DNA of 7,295 bases from JABDCI01 sp964475835 (GTDB taxonomy: Bacteria; Verrucomicrobiota; Verrucomicrobiia; JABWAM01). Shown in pieces: positions 1 to 5,328 of the stretch. Numbering within the stretch: the stretch's first letter is position 1; each line of letters begins with the position of its first letter. Position numbers and translations under genes: made by a program. The stretch covers positions 1-7,295 of the forward strand of contig CAYYYL010000067.1 in NCBI GenBank assembly GCA_964475835.1, given 5' to 3'. The notes beneath the pieces were generated by a model that was not told where the DNA came from, did not search any database, and saw nothing but the letters and a program-made list of their open reading frames with translations.

Positions 1-35
1 GCCACGTTCGAAATGAGGGTCAATCTTGCGAGCAT
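1..35 (-). CDS. 5' end of a second integron cassette ORF (partial)
   Basis: Reading leftward past the attC core site at 48-54, an ATG lies at 35-33 and opens a frame reading MLARLTLISNV before the window ends. It starts 13 bases past the core site, which is where the first gene of the next cassette is normally found. A GGTGG stretch about 10 bases upstream could serve as a weak ribosome binding site. Only 11 codons are visible, so the product cannot be named and the reading frame itself is uncertain. It is listed because the attC geometry predicts a further cassette here. Confidence 0.3.
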   Translation of the reverse strand, partial: MLARLTLISNV

Positions 36-47
36 AGAAAAAGGTCC

Positions 48-140
48 ACCCAACGACCCAAGCTCAGCGACCCGGCCCACGGGACGCCACGATTGCAACC
101 GCGACGCGATGGCCGGGTTCGCTGCAGCGCATGGTTAGGC
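48..140 (-). repeat. attC recombination site of the first cassette
   Basis: On the - strand the site opens with R'' GCCTAAC (140-134, matching RYYYAAC) and closes with R' GTTGGGT (54-48, matching GTTRRRY), 93 bp in all. The arms between the cores are complementary: 62-77 pairs with 111-128 over 16 base pairs. T118 (or T119) and C125 are left as single-base bulges on the + strand. Two extrahelical bases on the R''/L'' side of the bottom strand are the hallmark by which an IntI recognises a folded attC. Unpaired spacers (55-61 and 129-133) separate the core and L arms, and 78-110 is the variable terminal loop. The stop codon of the cassette gene lies inside R''. Length, cores, bulges and orientation all fit, so this is a strong call. 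Confidence 0.9.
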
Positions 141-477
141 GGCAACATTCGTAGCTCCCTCCTTCAAGACCGCAGTGCCGGTCTTAATCTTGTAGCGCAT
201 CGCCAAATACCAAGGAAAGCCAACTATCCAGAGCAACGCGCAAGCGAAGAACAAGACAACAGGCCCATACGAAATGCCGGACTTGTAACGCTTGAGCTGC
301 AACTTCGATGAATCAATAGCCGCCCAGAGAGCCGTGCCGAGCACCATAATCCAAGTGAGGTCGAAACCGATAAGGCCGGAGATGACGATGCAGGCCACGA
401 ATAGCCCGATGGTGAAGAGAATCGCAATCCATGTCTTCATAGTCGTGTGATGTCTGGTGATGTGCGCTGCCGCCTAA
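54..477 (-). mobile_element. Integron gene cassette 1
   Basis: Recombination by integron integrases cuts between G and TT of GTTRRRY. Applied to the cores at 478-472 and 54-48, this defines a 424-bp cassette read on the - strand. It has a 37-base leader, one ORF (440-135) and a terminal attC. The leader is too short for a full promoter and has no evident Shine-Dalgarno sequence, so expression probably depends on a promoter upstream in attI or intI. The boundaries are inferred from the core sites and not from a junction comparison. Confidence 0.85.
135..440 (-). CDS. Cassette-encoded small membrane protein, function unknown
   Basis: This 101-residue protein begins MKTWIAILFTIG and is strongly hydrophobic. 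Predicted membrane helices lie at about residues 4-24, 27-43 and 58-76, with a basic loop (KLQLKRYKSG, 46-55) between the second and third. The WIVGFPWYLAMR segment (71-82) after the last helix resembles a motif I associate with small uncharacterised bacterial membrane proteins. No catalytic motif is visible. It is the only ORF of integron cassette 1, oriented away from intI as expected. Its TAA stop (137-135) is embedded in the attC R'' core GCCTAAC, so gene and recombination site overlap. No Shine-Dalgarno sequence is obvious ahead of the ATG at 440. Small hydrophobic proteins of unknown role are common cassette cargo. No function can be assigned. Confidence 0.85.
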   Translation of the reverse strand: MKTWIAILFTIGLFVACIVISGLIGFDLTWIMVLGTALWAAIDSSKLQLKRYKSGISYGPVVLFFACALLWIVGFPWYLAMRYKIKTGTAVLKEGATNVAA

Positions 478-540
478 CATGAAGTAGAACTCCCAATGGC
501 ATAAAAAAAGGCGCTTAATGAGCGTCTAATTCCACTTGCT
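472..540 (-). other. attI region of the integron (core GTTAGGC at 478-472)
   Basis: The GTTAGGC core (478-472 on the - strand) marks where the first cassette joins, and it lies 93 bases upstream of the likely intI start. No attC-like hairpin with paired R''/L'' arms precedes it on the intI side. This identifies it as the primary attachment site and not as a second attC. The outer limit toward intI is not defined by sequence and is set arbitrarily here. Secondary integrase-binding boxes could not be recognised with confidence. Confidence 0.7.
503..526 (-). terminator. Possible intrinsic terminator or attenuator in attI
   Basis: Read on the - strand, a GACGCT/AGCGCC stem (one A-C mismatch, loop CATTA, 526-510) is followed at once by seven Ts (509-503). 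This is the form of a short rho-independent terminator directed toward the cassettes. It lies between the putative Pc promoter and cassette 1. The stem is short and imperfect, so chance or an integrase-binding role remains possible. Confidence 0.35.
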
Positions 541-570
541 TTGGGAAGTCTGAGGTTTATTCTTGCCAAG

Positions 571-1563
571 ATGAGTGAAAGCGTAATCCAAGTGTCGGGG
601 AGTGTCAAGTCCGGCTTGTTGGATGAAGTGCGTCGGGTGATTCGTTTTAAGCATTACAGCATCCGCACCGAGGAAACTTATATCCAATGGATCCGTCGTT
701 TCATCCTTTTTCATGGCAAGCAGCATCCGAAGGAGATGGGAGCGGAGCACGTCCGGGATTTTTTAACGCATCTGGCGGTGGAGGGCAAGGTTGCCGCTTC
801 CACTCAAAATCAGGCGTTGAGCGCGATCTTGTTTCTTTATCATGAAGTGATCAAGGAGGATATCGGATGGATTCAGGATGTGGAGCGTGCCAGGAAACCG
901 ATCCGCACGCCCGTGGTGTTCACGCAGGACGAGGCGGCAAAAATTCTGGGGCATATGACGGGCACCACGCGCCTCATGGCGAATCTCCTTTATGGGACGG
1001 GATTGCGTCTGATGGAATGCGTCCGGTTGAGGGTGAAGGACATTGATTTCGGGTATCATCAAATCACCGTGCGTGATGGAAAGGGGCAGAAGGATCGGGT
1101 GACGATGCTTCCTCCCGTTTTGGACGATGCGCTTCAACGCCATTTGACACGTGTGAAGACACTGCACGAAGACGATCTGGCCGAGGGGTTTGGGACGGTC
1201 CATCTGCCATTTGCGCTGGAACGAAAATATCCCCATGCTCACCGGGAATGGACGTGGCAATATGTTTTTCCCGCCGCGAAACGTTCTGTGGATCCGAGAA
1301 CCGGAATCCAGCAGCGACATCATGCCGCTGAAACGGTGTTGCAACGGGCGGTGAAGGAAGCGATCCGCGTTTCCGGGGTTCATAAGGCGGCTTCCTGCCA
1401 TACATTCCGCCATAGTTTCGCGACCCATCTGCTGGAGAACGGCTATGATATCCGCACCGTTCAGGAATTGCTCGGCCACAAGGATGTGAGCACCACGATG
1501 ATTTACACCCATGTGCTCAACAAGCCGGGCATTGCGGTGAGAAGTCCACTTCAACGCGCATAG
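571..1563 (+). CDS. intI: Integron integrase (tyrosine recombinase IntI)
   Basis: This tyrosine recombinase inserts and excises gene cassettes by recombining attI and folded single-stranded attC sites. With the ATG at 571 it has 330 residues. The N-terminal SAM-like DNA-binding domain spans about residues 15-105, and the catalytic domain follows. The catalytic set is complete: R146 (TGLRLMEC), K171 (GKGQKDR), H277 and R280 (CHTFRHSFATHLL), H303 (LLGHKDVSTT) and nucleophile Y312 (MIYTHVL). These positions match those I recall for IntI1. The insertion found only in integron integrases is present at about residues 215-245 (ALERKYPHAHREWTWQYVF, then DPRTG), which separates it from XerC/XerD. An in-frame TTG at 541 would add ten residues, but ATG 571 gives the family-like N-terminus. 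A GAGGT at 552-556 is rather distant from it. The gene is divergent from the cassettes and intact. Confidence 0.95.
   Translation: MSESVIQVSGSVKSGLLDEVRRVIRFKHYSIRTEETYIQWIRRFILFHGKQHPKEMGAEHVRDFLTHLAVEGKVAASTQNQALSAILFLYHEVIKEDIGWIQDVERARKPIRTPVVFTQDEAAKILGHMTGTTRLMANLLYGTGLRLMECVRLRVKDIDFGYHQITVRDGKGQKDRVTMLPPVLDDALQRHLTRVKTLHEDDLAEGFGTVHLPFALERKYPHAHREWTWQYVFPAAKRSVDPRTGIQQRHHAAETVLQRAVKEAIRVSGVHKAASCHTFRHSFATHLLENGYDIRTVQELLGHKDVSTTMIYTHVLNKPGIAVRSPLQRA
580..608 (-). promoter_or_regulatory. Putative cassette promoter (Pc-like) inside intI
   Basis: On the - strand a perfect -35 TTGACA (608-603) is followed by a 17-base spacer and a -10 TACGCT (585-580) that keeps the T-A----T positions. 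Transcription would start near 573 and run through attI into cassette 1, about 130 bases away. In class 1 integrons the cassette promoter Pc also lies antisense within intI, so position and direction fit. The -10 matches only three of six consensus positions, and no expression evidence exists. Confidence 0.5.
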
Positions 1564-1582
1564 AAACCTCGTTCCTGGAAAG

Positions 1583-1606
1583 ATGCCATCCGGAGTGTGA
1601 TGGCAT
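1583..1606. other. Perfect 8-bp stem-loop between intI and miaA
   Basis: ATGCCATC (1583-1590) and GATGGCAT (1599-1606) are perfect inverted repeats around an 8-base loop. They sit 20 bases after the intI stop and 37 before the miaA ATG. There is no T tract after the stem in either direction, so it is not a typical intrinsic terminator. It could stabilise the intI mRNA end or bind a protein. Confidence 0.45.
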
Positions 1607-1642
1607 GACAGTGATCCTTCAAAAAGCAATTTGTGGCGTGAT

Positions 1643-2575
1643 ATGACTGAAAAAACCTCCAAACTTCTTTTCATGCTGGGTCCGACGGCAGTCGGGAAAT
1701 CGGCTGTCGCCCTGAACCTTGCGAAGCGTCTCGATGGCGAGATCGTTTCCGCGGATTCGATGCAGACGTATCGCGGCATGGATATCGGAACAGCCAAGCC
1801 TTCCCCTGAGGAACAGAAGCAAGCGCGTCACCATCTGATCGACATTCTCGACATCCATGAGATGTGCGCGGTTGGCGATTTCAAGCCGCTGGCCGTTTCG
1901 GCGATCGCGGACATTCAGGCGCGGGGACGTTTGCCGATCATCACAGGCGGCAGTGGAATGTATGTGCGCGCCCTGACGCAGGGATTGCTTGAAGGCCCTG
2001 GTCGTGACGAATCGCTGCGTGAATCTCTTGAAGGGCTGAAGTCCGGTGAGTTGCGTGAAAAATTGCTGGTGACGGATCCGCAAGCGGCGGCAAAGATTGA
2101 TCCGAATGACCGGCGGCGTATGATACGTGCGTTGGAGTTTCATGCGGCAACCGGCACGACGATTTCATCGCATCAATCGCAATGGAAAACGGGGGAAGGC
2201 GATGGCGATGATCACCAGATGATCTTTTGTCTCTCCCGTCCCCGGGAGGAACTCTATCGACGGAGCGATCAGCGCGTTCTTGAGATGTTTGAAGCAGGGT
2301 GGGAGGAGGAGGTTCGGCGTCTCATGGAGAAGGGGTTGGAGCATGCGCCCACGGCAGCCAAGGCGATTGGATATCGCGAGATGATGACGCTTCTGCATGG
2401 GGAGATGGGACGGAAGGAAACGATCGCCCTGATCCAGCAAAAGACGCGTCATTTCATCAAACGCCAGCTCACTTGGTTCCGCAAGGAACCGAATTTGCAT
2501 TGGATCGAGATTCAGTCGGGCGAGAGCGTTTCAGAAATCGCGGAGCGTGTGCGGGGTGTTTTTGATGCTCAGTGA
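1643..2575 (+). CDS. miaA: tRNA dimethylallyltransferase MiaA
   Basis: MiaA transfers the dimethylallyl group of DMAPP to N6 of adenine 37 in tRNAs that read codons starting with U. This is the first step toward the ms2i6A modification, and it takes place in the cytoplasm. The 310-residue product has the usual family length. Visible motifs are the P-loop GPTAVGKS (13-20), DSMQTYRGMDIGTAKP (38-53, with the catalytic Asp at the start), HHLID (63-67), GGSGMYVRAL (102-111), DPNDRRR (153-159), AIGYREM (241-247) and the C-terminal TRHFIKRQLTWFR (268-280). A TTG at 1631 in the same frame would add only WRD before MTEK, so ATG 1643 is preferred. Neither start has a clear Shine-Dalgarno sequence. It follows intI by 79 bp on the same strand, a neighbour by position and not by pathway. 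It looks intact and is a typical chromosomal gene. Confidence 0.96.
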   Translation: MTEKTSKLLFMLGPTAVGKSAVALNLAKRLDGEIVSADSMQTYRGMDIGTAKPSPEEQKQARHHLIDILDIHEMCAVGDFKPLAVSAIADIQARGRLPIITGGSGMYVRALTQGLLEGPGRDESLRESLEGLKSGELREKLLVTDPQAAAKIDPNDRRRMIRALEFHAATGTTISSHQSQWKTGEGDGDDHQMIFCLSRPREELYRRSDQRVLEMFEAGWEEEVRRLMEKGLEHAPTAAKAIGYREMMTLLHGEMGRKETIALIQQKTRHFIKRQLTWFRKEPNLHWIEIQSGESVSEIAERVRGVFDAQ

Positions 2576-2610
2576 AAAATGGATTTGTAAATTCGACAAT
2601 TCTGTTAGAC

Positions 2611-2910
2611 ATGAAAGCAGTGCCATTTATGCAACCGCAACAACTGGCAAAACCATGGGAAGCGACTGGGTCACTCGCATGTCTCTTTGGGGCTATTGTT
2701 GTGGGGATGATTGACTTTCGTCTTTCTGTTTTCAGTTTGTTTGCCATGATTGGTTGTCACGCCTTTGGTCTGGTTTTATCCGTTTCGGCATTACGGCAAA
2801 CGAAATGGAGATGGTCATCTTTGTATCTCCTCACTTGCTTTTTTGTATTTATCATAGCTGCGATGATCGCCGATTCTTGGGATCGATATTGGAGGTATGT
2901 GTTCAGATGA
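2611..2910 (+). CDS. Small hypothetical membrane protein
   Basis: I do not recognise this protein. From the ATG at 2611 it has 99 residues. Hydrophobic segments at about 19-33 (GSLACLFGAIVVGMI), 37-58 (LSVFSLFAMIGCHAFGLVL) and 68-85 (YLLTCFFVFIIAAMIA) suggest three membrane helices. The C-terminal tail, DSWDRYWRYVFR, is rich in aromatic and charged residues. The frame is open further upstream to a GTG at 2572 that overlaps the miaA stop codon, so a 112-residue coupled version is possible. An ATG at 2629 is another candidate, and none of the three has a good Shine-Dalgarno sequence. Base composition is visibly richer in A+T than miaA, consistent with acquisition by transfer. The hydrophobic pattern favours a real gene, but its function is unknown. 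Confidence 0.6.
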   Translation: MKAVPFMQPQQLAKPWEATGSLACLFGAIVVGMIDFRLSVFSLFAMIGCHAFGLVLSVSALRQTKWRWSSLYLLTCFFVFIIAAMIADSWDRYWRYVFR

Positions 2911-2959
2911 CACACTGTCGAAATTTCTAGCCAGTTGATGGGCTGTTTCTTCAAATCGC

Positions 2960-3094
2960 ATGAACATGTTTACCTTTCCTGTTCTGTGTTTGCTCGCGTT
3001 TTGCGGATGTAGCGCTGCCCCCCGACCGATAGGCCACGTCCCATCCGATGTGCCTGCGACTGTTGAGGTGACAATGCTGAACTTCCTTGCGTGA
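2960..3094 (+). CDS. Short lipoprotein-like ORF, possibly frameshifted
   Basis: This 44-codon frame starts MNMFTFPVLCLLAFCGCSAA. A hydrophobic stretch runs into FCGC, which resembles a lipoprotein signal peptide with lipidation at Cys17. Phe at -3 is unusual, though Gly at -1 is normal. The mature part would be short (APRPIGHVPSDVPATVEV onward) before a TGA at 3092. The reading continues plausibly in the next frame from 3067 (GDNAELPCVKVFFGFDFIED and a few more residues) to a TAA at 3136-3138. This suggests one lost or gained base around 3059-3075 in an original gene of about 60 codons. No Shine-Dalgarno sequence is evident. It lies between the hypothetical membrane gene and the toxin-antitoxin promoter. 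It could also be a chance ORF, since short signal-like frames do occur at random. Confidence 0.35.
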   Translation: MNMFTFPVLCLLAFCGCSAAPRPIGHVPSDVPATVEVTMLNFLA

Positions 3095-3143
3095 AAGTCT
3101 TTTTCGGTTTCGACTTTATCGAGGATGGCCGCTCTTAAAGGCT

Positions 3144-3173
3144 TTGACAATGTATCACAAATGTGATACATTG
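3144..3173 (+). promoter_or_regulatory. Toxin-antitoxin promoter with palindromic operator
   Basis: A perfect -35 TTGACA (3144-3149), a 17-base spacer and a -10 TACATT (3167-3172) precede the antitoxin gene. The palindrome 3148-3173 has 12-bp arms (CAATGTATCACA and its complement) around a central AA. It covers the end of the -35, the whole spacer and the -10. This is the expected arrangement for autorepression by a ribbon-helix-helix antitoxin or its complex with the toxin. The predicted transcription start falls at about 3179, on the antitoxin ATG itself. Confidence 0.8.
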
Positions 3174-3178
3174 GTTGC

Positions 3179-3439
3179 ATGAATAAATCAGTCGTGATTC
3201 ATGCGCGTATTGAACCCCAAACCAAGCGAAAGGCTGAAGGTGTGTTAAAACATCTTGGAATGAGTCCCACCGAGGCCATTCGCCTTTTTTATCATCAAAT
3301 TTGTCTTCATAGTGGACTGCCTTTTCCTGTGAGGATTCCAAATAAGGAAACTCGCGCGACATTGGCTAAAAGCCGGAAAGGCGAAGGTGTGGAGTCCTTT
3401 AAGTCTCTCAATGAGATGTTTTCCAGTTGGGAGAAATGA
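3179..3439 (+). CDS. dinJ: DinJ/RelB-family antitoxin
   Basis: This 86-residue protein matches the DinJ/RelB antitoxin family. An N-terminal ribbon-helix-helix strand (NKSVVIHARIEPQTK, residues 2-16) is followed by two helices containing LGMSPTEAIRLFYHQI (26-41) and the conserved LPFPVRIPNKET (47-58). The charged C-terminal part (59-86) would wrap and neutralise the toxin. The protein should dimerise through its N-terminus, bind the palindrome at 3148-3173 and repress its own operon. The ATG at 3179 follows the promoter so closely that no room remains for a Shine-Dalgarno sequence, which suggests leaderless translation. The stop codon overlaps the toxin start (ATGA), giving translational coupling. 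The family assignment is firm. The symbol is by similarity to the E. coli dinJ-yafQ pair. Confidence 0.9.
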   Translation: MNKSVVIHARIEPQTKRKAEGVLKHLGMSPTEAIRLFYHQICLHSGLPFPVRIPNKETRATLAKSRKGEGVESFKSLNEMFSSWEK

Positions 3440-3705
3440 AATCCCTCTCCCAAACGACGCGCTTCGTCAGGGATGTGAAAAGGATGCGGAAGCGGGGGAA
3501 GGATCTTTCGAAGCTTCGGACTGTCGTTCAGAAACTTGCCCGGGGGGAACCCTTGGAATCGAAATATCGGGATCATCCCTTGCGGGGGAACTGGCATCAT
3601 GCCCGTGATTGTCATATCGAGCCGGATTGGGTGCTGATCTATACCGCAGACGCGCAATCACTTCGTCTGGAACGCACTGGCACACATAGTGACCTGTTTG
3701 AATAA
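3436..3705 (+). CDS. yafQ: YafQ-type mRNA interferase toxin (RelE superfamily)
   Basis: With the ATG at 3436, inside the antitoxin stop region, the product has 89 residues, close to the family norm. YafQ toxins cleave mRNA in the ribosomal A site during translation. The diagnostic stretch runs from YRDHPLRGNW (44-53) through CHIEPDWVLIY (59-69) to LERTGTHSDLF (78-88). The residues corresponding to the catalytic set of E. coli YafQ are all kept: H47, H60, D64, H84 and F88, with the usual W65. The toxin should therefore be active. GGGAG at 3429-3433 lies very close to the start, and coupling to antitoxin translation probably limits toxin yield. A TTG at 3427 would add MGE and is less likely. 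The pair forms a bicistronic module downstream of accessory genes, typical of a horizontally gained element. Confidence 0.93.
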   Translation: MKSLSQTTRFVRDVKRMRKRGKDLSKLRTVVQKLARGEPLESKYRDHPLRGNWHHARDCHIEPDWVLIYTADAQSLRLERTGTHSDLFE

Positions 3706-3784
3706 CCCAAAAACTGTCTTCCAATTCGATTAAAAATTTGCGGATTGTTTTTTTCGCAAAAACCGGGAATCTGGGTTGATTTGC

Positions 3785-4429
3785 ATGAGACGTGTTGTTC
3801 GCCGAACTTCGTGGTGTCTGTTGGGGGTGGTGTGTTTTTTCATCGGATGGGGAGTTGCCCCGGTGTTTTCCGTTCATTCGCCGCATGTGAGCTACAAGCG
3901 GCCCGCGCCCGTGTCCCCGTCAGGAGAAGCCCGCAGCTGGCGGTATATCGTGATTCATCACAGCGGGGCCATGGTGGGGAACGAGGATATGATCCAGACC
4001 GATCATCTACGTCGCGGGATGGAGAACGGAATGGCCTATCATTTTCTGATCGGCAATGGCAGCGCCGGATTGAAGGACGGGCAGATTGTGGAGGGGCATC
4101 GCTGGAAATTTCAACTTCAGGGCGGGCATTGTCATCAGGATTTTCTGAATGATTTCGGAATCGGGATCTGCCTGGTGGGCAATTTCAAAAAGAAAATTCC
4201 AACCCCGCAACAGCTTCAGGCTCTCGCGGGATTGATTCTCAAGCTTCAGGGCAAATATCTGATCCCCGATGAGCATATTCACGGACATGGTCAATTTTAT
4301 GGGGAGGACACGGATTGTCCTGGTGCGTTGTTTCCATGGGATCGTTTTTGGGAGGGGTTGAACCATGCCTACCAGGAGCAGCTCGCCCAACAAACCAATG
4401 CCGCTCCCCCGGAGGTGGCGGCTCCATGA
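3785..4429 (+). CDS. N-acetylmuramoyl-L-alanine amidase-like protein, exported or membrane-anchored
   Basis: The 214-residue product belongs to the amidase_2/PGRP fold, zinc enzymes that cleave the amide between MurNAc and the stem-peptide L-alanine. An arginine-rich N-terminus followed by a hydrophobic segment (about residues 8-29) indicates a signal peptide or anchor, so it should act in the periplasm. The domain begins at WRYIVIHHSGA (52-62, first zinc His) and continues with MAYHFLIGNG (83-92, with the conserved Tyr). DFGIGICLVGNF (123-134) and HIHGHGQFYGEDTDCPG (164-180) follow, the latter supplying H168 and C178 as likely ligands. The proline- and alanine-rich tail (199-214) is low complexity. 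ATG 3785 is preferred over TTG 3776, which adds only three residues. Neither has a clear ribosome binding site. Its stop overlaps the radC start, so the two are probably co-transcribed. Confidence 0.88.
   Translation: MRRVVRRTSWCLLGVVCFFIGWGVAPVFSVHSPHVSYKRPAPVSPSGEARSWRYIVIHHSGAMVGNEDMIQTDHLRRGMENGMAYHFLIGNGSAGLKDGQIVEGHRWKFQLQGGHCHQDFLNDFGIGICLVGNFKKKIPTPQQLQALAGLILKLQGKYLIPDEHIHGHGQFYGEDTDCPGALFPWDRFWEGLNHAYQEQLAQQTNAAPPEVAAP
4411..4416 (+). promoter_or_regulatory. Ribosome binding site of radC
   Basis: GGAGGT lies nine bases before the ATG at 4426, inside the last codons of the amidase gene. This full Shine-Dalgarno match decides the radC start in favour of 4426 over longer in-frame options reaching back to 4315. 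Confidence 0.8.
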
Positions 4430-5148
4430 CCTCTCCCATGGTCAAGGGCAGCTTGATTCGGGAAATTCCCGAGCACGACCGGCCGCGGGAACGTCTCGAC
4501 CGTTTGGGGGCTGATTCCCTGACGGATGCGGAATTGCTGGCCATTCTCATCCGGACCGGTCGAAAAGGCGTCTCCGCCGTTCAACTCGCCGAATCCCTTA
4601 TTCGCCAGTTTGGAAGTCTCGAGGGGGTTGCACGAAAATCCATTTCGGAGATCGCGGCGGTGTCGGGGATGGGGCGGACGAAGGCGGTGACGTTGAAGGC
4701 GGCCTTTGCGATTCACGAGCGCGTTCAGCGGAAGGATCTGACGGACCGGCCTTTGAAGACCCCGAGGGATATTTACGAGCGCATGGCCGAGCAGGTGCGT
4801 TTTCTTGATGTGGAGGTTCTGTACGGGCTGGCGCTGGATTCGAAATTGAAGCTGATTCGTTCGTATGTGATCACGCGGGGATTGTTGAATCAGACTCTGG
4901 TTCATCCCCGCGAGGTGTTTCGAGAAGCCATCGCCTCATCGGCGGCACATCTGGTCCTGGTGCACAATCATCCCAGTGGAGATCCACGTCCCAGCATGGA
5001 TGATATTCGTGCGACGAAGGATCTGGTGCGGGCGGGGGAGGTGCTTGGAATCGAACTTATCGACCACGTTGTGGTTGGAAAACCGTCCGCGGCTTATCCA
5101 ACGGGATTTGTCAGTCTGAAGGAGATGGGCGTGATGGGGGGGAGTTGA
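4426..5148 (+). CDS. radC: RadC family JAB/MPN domain protein
   Basis: The 240-residue protein is a full-length RadC homologue. The N-terminal part (about 8-105) contains IPEHDRPRERL (14-24), SLTDAELLAILIRTG (31-45) and a helix-hairpin-helix-like VSGMGRTKA (79-87). The C-terminal JAB/MPN metalloprotease-like domain (about 110-235) carries E130 in VEVLYGLALD and the JAMM zinc motif HNHPSGDPRPSMDD, with H180, H182 and D193. The biochemical role of RadC remains unsettled. Early links to recombinational repair were not upheld in E. coli, and related proteins accompany mobile elements. The start at 4426 is set by a strong Shine-Dalgarno sequence, and it overlaps the amidase stop by four bases (ATGA). 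No key residue is missing. Confidence 0.95.
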   Translation: MTSPMVKGSLIREIPEHDRPRERLDRLGADSLTDAELLAILIRTGRKGVSAVQLAESLIRQFGSLEGVARKSISEIAAVSGMGRTKAVTLKAAFAIHERVQRKDLTDRPLKTPRDIYERMAEQVRFLDVEVLYGLALDSKLKLIRSYVITRGLLNQTLVHPREVFREAIASSAAHLVLVHNHPSGDPRPSMDDIRATKDLVRAGEVLGIELIDHVVVGKPSAAYPTGFVSLKEMGVMGGS

Positions 5149-5187
5149 GTTCAAAGTTCAACCACGTTCGCCCACAAAGTGAATAAG

Positions 5188-5214
5188 GTAGGGATGCCTC
5201 GCCGAGGCGTCCGT
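5188..5214 (+). repeat. GTAGGG-palindrome repeat, copy 1
   Basis: The element starts GTAGGG and continues into a GC-rich palindrome (ATGCCTCGCCGAGGCGTCC). Its 27 bases match the reverse complement of 6711-6737 with four differences, two of them in the palindrome's centre. It behaves like a dispersed intergenic repeat, present only in non-coding DNA in this window. Confidence 0.7.
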
Positions 5215-5227
5215 GGGTTTTCGGAAA

Positions 5228-5261
5228 TACCTCCCCCAGCCCCTCCTTTGCAGGAGGGGGG
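5228..5261 (+). repeat. REP-like element, copy A
   Basis: This 34-base unit starts TACCTCCCCCAG and then forms an internal hairpin, CCCCTCC with GGAGGGG around a six-base loop. The reverse complement of 5329-5362 matches it at 32 of 34 positions. With copy B it forms an inverted pair of the kind called BIME in enterobacteria. Confidence 0.8.
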
Positions 5262-5328
5262 ATCTGGTGTTGTCCATTTTTTCGATCTGAATTCAAAATT
5301 GAAGCTTGAAGCTGTTTTCTGATGCTGC

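Noticed and set aside
763..1797. Long - strand open frame (344 codons) opposite intI and the start of miaA
   Set aside because: It is antisense to two well-supported genes, and its product shows no domain or sensible composition. It is a shadow of the real frames.
2604..2610. GTTAGAC, matching the GTTRRRY core, just before ATG 2611
   Set aside because: It would imply a second cassette array, but no RYYYAAC partner with paired arms was found upstream or downstream. A seven-base degenerate match is expected by chance.
2815..3180. - strand open frame of 121 codons opposite the accessory stretch
   Set aside because: No recognisable motif is present, its start lies inside the toxin-antitoxin operator, and its composition is not protein-like. 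The + strand frames explain the region better.
3737..3760. TTTGCG/CGCAAA inverted repeat after the toxin gene
   Set aside because: The stem is six bases with a 12-base T-rich loop and no T tract after it. It is too weak to call a terminator.
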